In this document: in pieces, positions 54,089 through 63,000 of the stretch | Layout: every line of letters begins with the position of its first letter | Numbering within the stretch: the first letter of the stretch is position 1 | Origin: Symbiodinium natans | Taxonomy: Eukaryota; Sar; Dinophyceae; Suessiales; Symbiodiniaceae | Direction of reading: 5' to 3' | NCBI GenBank assembly: GCA_905221605.1 | Contig: CAJNDS010002236.1 | Coordinates: 186,001 to 250,000, forward strand | Length of the DNA stretch: 64,000 bases | Translations under genes and position numbers: made by a program | Notes under the pieces: model-generated | Told to the model about the DNA's origin: nothing | What the model saw: only the letters and a program-made list of their open reading frames with translations | Databases searched by the model: none

Positions 54089-54618
54089 CTGAGTGGTTTC
54101 AGGTGTTATCGGGTTGGGGAGTTTTGGGGGTTGTTGGCTTTTAGGGTTCTGGGGTTTAGGGTGTGGGGATTGGTGCTTTGGGGTTGAAGGGCCCGTCTAG
54201 TCCACAGCCACCGTGCATCAGAGTCTGCTGTACAGCCTTGTTTAGGGTTTTGGGTTTAGGGTTTAGGGCCTTGCTAGCATCCAACCTGTACAGTTTCAAC
54301 CAGGGCGTCCATTGCTTGAAGGGCCGTGTCGCTGCACGCGCCCTTGTCCGCACTCTCTTCCAATACTGGTTAGCCCAGTAACCATAATATCAAACAGGGA
54401 ACACTTTTTCGGGTTGGTTCCAACCAAAAACGTGGGCAACAGGGCACCACTGGGCTACCAAGCATAACATCCATACCACCTCCATCACTACGGCGTGCAC
54501 AGCGAAGGGGCTGTCTGGAGGCTTCCCGAGACTCTTCTAAGACTCTTTTTCACATGTCTCCACGCCAACTTGCTAATAATCACAATAATACTAGTACTTA
54601 TGCTAAGAATAACAATAG

Positions 54619-54823
54619 CAATACGGACAATCTCAACGTGGCCCTTGTCAGATGCAAGACAAAGGGCCCTCTTGCCGCTCCTGCTTCTCATCTCCTTGTC
54701 GGCCCCTGCTGCTAGAAGCGCAGAGCTTCCAGCAGTATTTGCGCGACGTCAACATGTCCTTCGAAGCTTGCCTTGGTGAAGAGCGGCATAGCCACTGTCA
54801 TCCTTCATGTCATTGCTGGCACT
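54619..54823 (-). pseudogene. Ankyrin-repeat fragment with two frame breaks
   Basis: Read on the minus strand, three pieces give parts of two ankyrin repeats: KDDSGYAALHQ, then ASFEGHVDVAQILLEA, then GADKEMRSRSGKRALCLASD followed by KGHVEIVRI. The ankyrin pattern (ALH.AS..GH..V...LL..GAD) is clear. One extra base separates the first two pieces, and about 17 extra bases containing a stop separate the second and third (near 54709-54725). Beyond VEIVRI the similarity stops. It lies in the intron 54089-55197, same strand as the host gene. Probably a decayed gene fragment. Confidence 0.6.
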
Positions 54824-55197
54824 TCATCATCCTTACATCTGAAACGTCTTCCTTGCCGACGCCGACCAGCTCTTGTCCGGAAGCAGCCCAGCGAATACGC
54901 AACACGGCACACATGGCAAAAGGAACCGCGCGGGCCGGCAAGAAACCTTCCGTGCCTTCACTTGCCACACTCTATTACACCCTGAACCCCTTTGCTTCCG
55001 TGCTCCAAGCCTGGGGGTGCCAAATCTCGTGCACGATGCCAAGGACCACACCATGCTGAGTACTCGATGCATCGGCTCTGCGGTGCATATTTAGCTCAGG
55101 GGGGGTTTCGGGTTTTGGGGTTTAGGGAAACTTCCACTGGAGCTGAACGGGCCGATCAGCAACTTGCAGTGTACGCAACACACCCTTAAACCCTCAC

Positions 55198-55263
55198 CGA
55201 TGCTTCGCACCTCCTCCGGCTGTATCAGCTGCAGGCCGGGTGCCAACAACTCGAGGAGCTCCC
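55198..55263 (-). CDS. Internal exon, product unknown
   Basis: 66 nt, acceptor GAACCGCCAG, donor GTGAGGG (a strong consensus donor). The frame includes LLELLAPGLQLIQPEEVR. Phase fits 55914-55995 and 54013-54088. Confidence 0.65.
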
Positions 55264-55514
55264 CTGGCGGTTCAGGGTTCAGGGTTTAGGGTTTAGGGTT
55301 TAGGTCCAGCGTTGAGGGCTTAGGGTCTAAGGGATCGTGGGGCGCTTGGGGATTGAGATGTTTGGATTTTGGGGCCTGGCAAGACCAACTTCGTTTCACA
55401 AAGGGCAGGGGAGTGCGTTGACGACCCATAGGCCCGAATGCAACAGCCACAACTTGTTCCGGCAGCTTGCTGCAGAAAGCCCTGCTTGTCAGAAAAGCCG
55501 ATGCCAAAGCCCAA

Positions 55515-55650
55515 TGGGAACCCTAAACCCTAAACCCTAAACCCTAAACCCTAAACCCTAAACCCTAAACCCTAAACCCTAAACCCTAAACCCTAAACCC
55601 TAAACCCTAAACCCTAAACCCTAAACCCTAAACCCTAAACCCTAAGCTAC
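55515..55650 (-). repeat. CCCTAAA array
   Basis: About 19 perfect copies. Confidence 0.97.
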
Positions 55651-55913
55651 AATTACGGTGAGCTTCTCCTTGGCATGCTGGGCACCCGGAAAACCAAAGC
55701 CAATGAATCTCGGATCTCTAAAAGCCCAGTCCTGGGCTCAGGGTGTATCGGGGTTATAGGGGCTATAGGGTTTGTAGGGTTTAGAGGGTCTTTAGGGTGC
55801 AGAGGGTTTATAGGGTTTAGAGGGTCTATAGGCTTCATAGGGTTTATATCGCTTGCAGATGTGAAAGATGTGTTTATCGGTTTTAGAGTGCTTAGGGTTT
55901 GAAAGCCCTGAGC

Positions 55914-55995
55914 CCCGCAACCAGGAGCAGGTGCCTGATGGCAACAGGAAGCGGAAGCCGCACTCCTGGAGGATCCAGCGAGCCCAAGCAAAGGC
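55914..55995 (-). CDS. Internal exon, Cys/Trp-rich, probable GC donor
   Basis: 82 nt, acceptor CCGCTTCGCAG, apparent donor GCTCAGG. The frame includes ARWILQECGFRFLLP. It joins 55198-55263 in frame and starts on a codon boundary matching 56110-56172. Confidence 0.55.
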
Positions 55996-56109
55996 CTGCG
56001 AAGCGGGTCTTAGGGTTCAGAGTTGAAGGAAGCCAAGGAGGAAGCTCTTTACTGTCAAGGGCCCGAGGTAACCCCCCTTTCTAACCCCGAAGCCCTTTAG
56101 AGCGGTAAC

Positions 56110-56172
56110 GCAGACGGGCTCAGGGTCTAAGAGCTTGCTTTCTTGCACTTGTCGACCGAGCCTGAGGATCGA
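56110..56172 (-). CDS. Internal exon, product unknown
   Basis: 63 nt, acceptor AAGCTCAACAG, donor GTTACCG. The frame includes LRLGRQVQESKLLDPEPV and stays open for several codons beyond the chosen donor. Confidence 0.5.
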
Positions 56173-56351
56173 CTGTTGAGCTTGGGGCTTACACGCAGCA
56201 GGCTTTTGGATGACGTTTTGGACCCTCAAGGCTGAAGGCTTAGGTGTCAGGTGACAAGAAAATTGGCTCATTTTACAGCGGGTGGCCAGTCTACTGACGC
56301 TCTCGGCAAGCGTGTATATTGCAGGGCTTCAAGGTCACGCACGCCTCACAC

Positions 56352-56503
56352 GCCTGAACTCGGTAAGAGGGCAATTGATCCAACAGGCCCGACTTGAGTT
56401 CCTCATGCAGGTTTCCCCTCGCTGTGGACATGGCAATACATTGCCGCCACCTGGCCTCCAGGCACTCTCGCGGAAGGTCGCCGCTAAGGATTGCTGCGCT
56501 GTC
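56352..56503 (-). CDS. Internal exon, product unknown
   Basis: 152 nt, acceptor GCCGTGGCAG, donor GTGTGAGG. The frame includes ECLEARWRQCIAMSTARG and LHEELKSGLLDQLPSYR, clearly protein-like. Phase to the neighbours is not resolved. Confidence 0.6.
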
Positions 56504-57343
56504 CTGCCACGGCAATATCTTCCAAGGTGACCATGTTTTTAACGCAAGTCCCCCCTGGTAGCGCTAGATCCCTGAAGGTCGAAAACGGAAAGGCTCCGGG
56601 GGCTGAATTCAGACGCGCCATCAGTTTGTTTCCAAGGCCGGCCCCTCAAATAACGATGTGAACCATAAACCAAAGGAATAATCCACCAAAGCGCCCACAT
56701 GGCCTGCGGACTGTCCAACAACCCCAATTCAGCCGCCACCTGCCGATTGTCGGCATCACGAGGGCGATGGGCTGGAGGGTTCTATGTAGGCTGGCATCTA
56801 ATCTGCTTTGAGGACAGAACTATGTGGTGCTGGAAACAGCAGTGTCGATATACTATAGTACTCAACATACTATATAGTCTATTTATGTAGTATACTCTAC
56901 GGTATACTATACAGTATACGATATAGTAAACTATAGATTGGGAGGTTCGGCTTTGGGGCTTCTCGGCCTCGAACCTCAAAGGCTGCTTCAGCAATCTGTG
57001 GCTACCTACAGTACAGCCTACTATGGGACATGCACAGGAGTTTAGGCTTTAGGGTTCAGGGTGGGAATGCTCAACGGGCCCTTAACCCTTAAACCCTAAA
57101 CCTTTCACCCTTAGTCCTCCAATCGAAACCCCCCAAGGGACCAAGGCGCCGTCGCTCATGTGCACTTCAACAGCAAACCCCAAAATCCCTAAACCCTAAA
57201 CCCTAAACCCTAATAAGCCCTAAACCCTAAACTCCCTAAACCCTAAACCCTAAACCCTAAACCCTAAACCCTAAAAAACCCCTAAACCCCTAAACCCCTA
57301 ACCCCTCAACCCCTAAACCCCTAAACCCCTAAACCTTGTTCAC
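56504..57343. other. Intron with AT palindromes and CCCTAAA array
   Basis: A block of TATACTATA-type interleaved palindromes at 56846-56935, unique sequence, then CCCTAAA/CCCCTAAA at 57187-57335 up to the donor of 57344-57420. Confidence 0.8.
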
Positions 57344-57420
57344 CGTCGGGCCTTGGGGCCGAGATCTGTAAGGAGGCTCTGGAGATCTGCCACGATCTCG
57401 TCCTGTCGACGGTGGGCTTC
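57344..57420 (-). CDS. Internal exon between inverted telomere-type arrays
   Basis: 77 nt, acceptor GCTCCGGCCAG, donor GTGAACAAGGTTTAGGG. The frame includes RQDEIVADLQSLLTDLG, a clear amphipathic helix. It joins 58162-58220 in frame. Confidence 0.65.
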
Positions 57421-57436
57421 CTGGCCGGAGCAATAA

Positions 57437-57600
57437 GGGTTCAGTTTAGGGTTTAGGGTTTAGGGTTTAGGGTTTAGGGTTTAGGGTTTAGGGTTTAGGG
57501 TTTAGGGTTTAGGGTTTAGGGTTTAGGGTTTAGGATTTAGGGCGTAGGGCTTAGGGCTTAGGGCTTAGGGTTTAGGGTTTAGGCTTAGGGTTTAAGGCTG
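57437..57600 (+). repeat. TTTAGGG array
   Basis: About 14 perfect copies, then CTTAGGG variants. Confidence 0.97.
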
Positions 57601-57784
57601 TCAAGATTGAGGAGTTTTGGGGTTTGGGGGTTTCGGATGTCGGGATTCAGGGTCGAGGGGCTACAGGTTAGTGTGGACAACACGACGCCTGAAAACCATC
57701 TATGCGCATTAGAGGCCCCCTAAGGGCTTAGAGTTCAGACTTGGGAGAATGCTGCTGAAAAATGAGGTTGGCCTTCACAGGCCT

Positions 57785-58161
57785 CCTAAACCCTAAACCC
57801 TAAACCCTAAACCCCAAACCCTAAACCCTAAACCCTAAACCCTAAACCCTAAACCCTAAACCCGAAACCCTAAACCCTACCCCAAAACCCCAAACCCCAA
57901 ACCCTTATCCCTAGAGACGTGAAGATCCCTGGCCCCTCCACAGAAAATAACATCCTCCAACTCCACGGGCTCCTCTCACCCCCAAACCAGAAGAGCCCCC
58001 AAGAAAAACCTGAAGCCCCACAAGCCTAAAGGCCCTAAGCCCTCAACCCTAAAGCCTGAACCCTAAACCCTAAACCCTGAACCCTGAACCCTAAACCCTA
58101 AACCCTAAACCCTAAACCCTAAACCCTAAACCCTAAACCCTAAACCCTAAACCTTCCCTAC
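57785..58161 (-). repeat. CCCTAAA arrays in an intron
   Basis: About 15 copies at 57785-57905, about 130 bp of mostly unique sequence, then about 14 copies at 58045-58152. Confidence 0.95.
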
Positions 58162-58220
58162 ATAAAACTCCAAAAAAGCCGTGAAGAGCTCGGCCTCGAA
58201 CCAAAAGCTGCCTTTCAGCA
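58162..58220 (-). CDS. Internal exon between inverted telomere-type arrays
   Basis: 59 nt, acceptor CCTATCCAAAG, donor GTAGGGAAGGTTTAGGG. The frame includes KGSFWFEAELFTAFLEF. It is the most upstream exon recognised of the 32-58 kb minus-strand block. Confidence 0.6.
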
Positions 58221-59735
58221 CTTTGGATAGGGTTTAGGGTTTAGGGTTTGGGGTTTCGGGTTTCGGGTTTAGGGTTTAGGGTTTAAGGTCTAGGGTTTAG
58301 GGCTTAAGGTTCAGGGTTTACGGGGGCTTGCTACTGGGTATAAGGGACTCCATGTCTTTCAGGTCAGAATTTCACATGTTGGCTGAAGAGTCAAGCTCCC
58401 TTTTCGGGCCCAGCTACTGCTATTTGCTTAAGAACCCCCCAAAATATGACAGATATTCTTCCTTATAAGGGCAATATAGGGATTTATTCTAATTTTTGGT
58501 GGCTTCTTAAGAGCACATAGTAGGCTACAAGTAGGGGCTTGACATCCCCAGACACAAAGGCCAGCCATGTGGACACAAACAACCACGGTCAAGAAGCTCC
58601 AAGCGCAGCTGTCCTAAAACATAAACCCTGAACCCTTAAACCCCAAAAGGCAAGCTCGTCAGCACTTCCTCTAAAGTCTTTTGCAGCCCAGTCCCTGAGG
58701 CTGAAACCCTAAACCCTAAACCTAAAAACCCTCAACCCTGTACCTGTACAGTTTGTCTGAGCCAAGAACCCTGTTGAATTCTGTATCAAACCCTAACACC
58801 GGAACCCTAAACCCTGAACCCCATGGAGCAGATTCATTCCAAGTGCATGTCAACCCCAAACCCCAAACCCTCAACACCTCAACACCCCAAACCCAAAACC
58901 CTAAACCCTAGACCCTAAACCCCAAACCCTAAACCCCAAACCCCAACCCAAACCCTAAACCCTTAAACCCTAAACCCCAAAAACCCCAAAAACCCCAAAC
59001 TCTGCCTGTAAGCGACTCGAGGTCCCTTCGCCCCCAAGCCAAGAGGGTTTCCTTCAGCGGGGTGGAGGGCTTAGGTCTTGAACACGGGGTTTGTAAACGC
59101 TTGGAATGTGGGCGTAGTTTAGGGTTTCGGGTTTCGGGTTTCGAGCTTAGCGCGCTAGGCTCTGAGGGTTTAGGATCAGGGCTTGAGGGCTTACAGTCTT
59201 GGGGTTCAACTGGGGAGGGTCCTGTACAAGTCTTGGAAAACCCCTACGCGGGTTAGGTGGGCTGTAGGTTTAGGGGGGCCGCCGAACCCGACACCCTAAG
59301 CCCCCAAAGCCCGAAACCCTAAACATTATGGTGCGGGAGCTCAGCCCCTCCCCCATACTTTCTTGGAAAGCGCCCACGGCCTAATGGATAAGCACTCCAT
59401 GTATCGATCTATCTCGATACTGGTCCTCTTTTCGGTTCGATTCGATATCGACAAATACTTGGTGATACCTTAGGGTTCGATACCGATACGGATTCGATGT
59501 TGATGAAAGGACTGCTGATAGCTGCATGTTTAGGGATTGGTTTAGGATTTAGGGTGTAGGGCGAAGGGTTTGTGCTGGCCTACCTGAGTTGAGGGATGAG
59601 GTCTGCACCCCCCACGAAACCCCCTAAGCCTTGCGGAGTCCCCTAAACCCCCGTAAAAACTTCCATCAACCCCTGCCCCCCCACCCCCGCCCCAAACCCA
59701 AAACCCCAAACCCCAAACCCTAAGCCCTAAACCCT
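58221..59735. other. Region between the minus-strand exons and the plus-strand gene
   Basis: TTTAGGG/TTTCGGG copies at 58226-58325, degenerate CCCTAAA/CCCCAAA at 58700-59000, and a GATATCGA/TCGATA-rich palindromic stretch at 59395-59505. No exon supported. Confidence 0.5.
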
Positions 59736-59810
59736 ATGCGGAGCTGCAACTGGTATTGTAGAAAAGAGTTAGTGTTGAGAGTTGGAAGGGTTAATGAACC
59801 CGGAAAACAT

Positions 59811-59822
59811 GTTTGGCTCAAG
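59811..59822 (+). promoter_or_regulatory. 11-nt match to the 3' end of the dinoflagellate spliced leader
   Basis: TTTGGCTCAAG at 59812-59822 equals the last 11 bases of the conserved dinoflagellate spliced leader and is followed directly by ATG. Bases further upstream match only sporadically. Genomic relics of this kind mark reinserted mRNA copies in dinoflagellates. One such 11-mer is expected by chance in about 3% of windows this size. Confidence 0.35.
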
Positions 59823-60090
59823 ATGGGCTTGAACAGAAAGCCACAAGTTCAAAAAGTAGTGCCTGGGTTCTTAGGGTTTGGTAAGGGTGTGGATTCCTTC
59901 CCCCTTTCCTTCCCCCCTGGGTTGCTCTTATCCGTGTTCTCGTTTGTTTCTTGGTTCGATCTGGGGAATATAGGTTCAGGGCGATTAGGGGAGTTGATTT
60001 CCTTCCTTGGTTGTCCCCCCGTAGGTTATGAGCCCAAATTAGGTTCCCTGCGGTTAAGCGTTCTCTCAAGGTTTTTGGGATCAAGAAGCA

Positions 60091-63000
60091 ATGCCTTCTC
60101 CCAAACGATGGCTCCAGCCTTCCTCGGATGGTGGACAGAATGGTGGAGCTGGAAATGGTGCAGCTGAGTCTCTGGGTGAAAGGACAGTGCTGGAAGAGGT
60201 GATGCCTGGCGCTGAAGAACATCTGGAAGAAGCCTTGGTTGCAGAATACTCCAATGTGGGTATAAATCCCAATGTGGATATGGTTAGCAATGCTGAAGCT
60301 GAAGGACGTGCTGTTTCTGTATCGCCAAAGCCTGGTGAAAAAAGGAGCTGGGACGCGACTGGTGGTATAGACCGTGAAATGGAGGTGACTGTTTTACGCG
60401 TGTTGCACAAACATGGGTATCAGCCGTCTACTTCGACTTCGGGCCGAATGATAGACCAAGGGTCTCAGACCAATCTGAGTGGAGAAGTGCTGCAAGCTGC
60501 CAGGAGGCCTCTGAACAAGATTAAAGGGGATCCCTCGGCGAGTTCCCTGGGTGGTGGAAGCGGTTACGAACAGAAGGGTGCGGACAGCTTTGAAGCCGCG
60601 CCAACTGCTGAATATGCCATGGGGGAAGAGGAGATCTTACAGATGGAGGCTGAAAGGTTGCGCCAGTTGTCAGAAGAAGAGGATGAGATGCGTCAAGTCT
60701 CTGAAAGGGATGGTTTTCGGAAAGATGAGCATCTGATCGAAGCGTGCGATGGGACAACGTGGGAATGGCACTTCCACGAAGATGGGAGACAATATTACTA
60801 CTGCCTGGATACGCAGGAAAGCAAGTGGACGCTGCCGGATGTAGGTGAAAAGGTGAAAAGCGACAACGTGGTTGGGTCTCCTTCGGGCAATGGGCTGGAA
60901 GTGGAGACTGAACTGGGTCCTTCATCGACTACACCGACACCTGAGTCTACGAAGGCAATCCAGGGTAGTGTAAATAGTGTAGGTGAAAAAGATTTTTCCT
61001 CTACTATCAGGGATAGCGGTCCTAGGGCTGGTGGTGACGCCCCGACCTCGGGTTCTCCTGATGAAGAGGGGATTTCTGGAAACCGAGCAGACATCGCTGA
61101 AGCTCAACATCTGGATCGGGAAGAGATGGAGGCGCTTTCTGAGGGTGTGGCAGCGGTGGAATCGGTGGGTCCAGAAGAAAAAATGCCCAATGTGGAGATC
61201 GGAATTGTGTCGGCTGCAGAAGAGCGAGTGGTGGATGTGGTGCCTGTCGTTCAGGAAGATGGCCCTGGAGATTTGGATGACGAAGGGAAAAAGTTGTGCA
61301 TTACGACTGAGGAGGTCTCTTCGTTTGGTGCCGAGAATTCTGCCATTCAAAGGGAAAAGGAAACTTCTGAAACTGCTGGAGACACGGGTGATCGGAAAGA
61401 TGAGGCCTGGAGCGCCAATGAAGCGCGGGTCAACGCGCCAGATAGTACCTGGAGTGCAGAAAAAGCACGGGTTGAGGCGCATATGGTGTCACGTTCCGCG
61501 GATGACTGCAACAATGGGGCGCAGGTCTCTGTAGCAGCTGACGATGGAGGTTCACAGGTGGACGCACTGGTGCAGCCTGAAGTTAGCAGCGAGGAACGAA
61601 ATGGCGAAGGCTACACCGGAGCCAATGAGGCAGCTGCGGTCAGCAACAGTGGTGATTCTCTTTTGGAAACCATGGAGCCAAAGGAGCCTGCGGTGGAAGA
61701 AAATGTGCCTACCGCGGATGACCAATTCAATAGCCCTGTAGTGGAAGAAAATTTGCCTGCTGCAGAAGGTTTGAAAAAGGACTCCAATGGTGGGTCCACT
61801 CCCAGGAAGGGAGAGGTGTTGCCATCTGAAAGCTCGCCGGAAGTCGACACCGAGCGAACTGTAACGGATGAGGCAAAGCCATTGGCTGGAAAAAAGGAAG
61901 ATCCTGAGCCCTTGGAGCACAAGATGGATGATCTTGTGGGACTCACGTCGGAGCAGGACGAGCAGTGTGACCCAAAGGTGGAAATAAAGGATGTGCCAGG
62001 AGCCGATGATACAGAGAGGCATGCAAAGAAAGTGGCCCGAGCGGGAGCTTTGGAATCACCTGGGGAACATTGCTATCAGGAGGGAGATGAGATCATTGGT
62101 CTAGTGCGCTGCATCAATGGGTATGGAGCCTTTTTGGACCATGGTGATATGAATGTATTGGTTCCTGCAGAAGGGAACAATGTACATCAGTTCAAATTTG
62201 GTGATACTGTCAATGGAACAGTGAAACGAGTGGAAGATGATGGTACCATAATCTTGGACACCTTTCTGGTTTTGGAAGAGGACGAGGAGGATTCCTCTTC
62301 GACGCTGCGCAAATGGAAAGACAGCGGCTGGGGTACATGGTGGACAGGCTCATGGCAGACTGGTCAATGGTACAAAGGTTCCGATGGTCAATGGGACTGG
62401 AAGTCGGAAGAACAGCAGTCTCGCGAGTGGTTTGCCGAGTCAAAAGCATCCTCTAAGGAACAAGAGGAGGCTGAGCAGAAGCAGCTCTATGGAGAAAAGA
62501 TCTATCGAAATCTCCTGGAAGATGAAACAATAGATAATGACTATGTGGGCAAAATCACGGGGATGTTGCTGAGTCGTCCAATGGACGTGATTGTGGAGTG
62601 TATCGCAGATCATACATTCCTGAACGTTGAGGCTCGGAGCGCATACAACATCTTGCTAAGTGATGGTTGGAAGCCTGAGGAGACAGAACGTGCAGGTTTG
62701 GAAAAAACAACCACTTTTTCCCGGAAGCAGTACCACAACGCGCTCTACGAACTGGCACGCAAGAAAAGAAGATTTAGTGGACCAGTCGTGGGTGAAGCGG
62801 TGGCAATTTTGCTGAGCAAAGGGAAAGATGAGCTTTGGAACGAGCTGTGGTTGGACACCAAGCGATTTCTGCAAGAGCTTGATGGTGCAATCGAGGAGAT
62901 GAGTAAGAGGGAAAACAGGCCAATGGAAGCCTACATGGATCCTGATCAGTACAAAAAGGTTCACACGACTCCGAAGACTGTGTCACCTGGATACAGCAAG

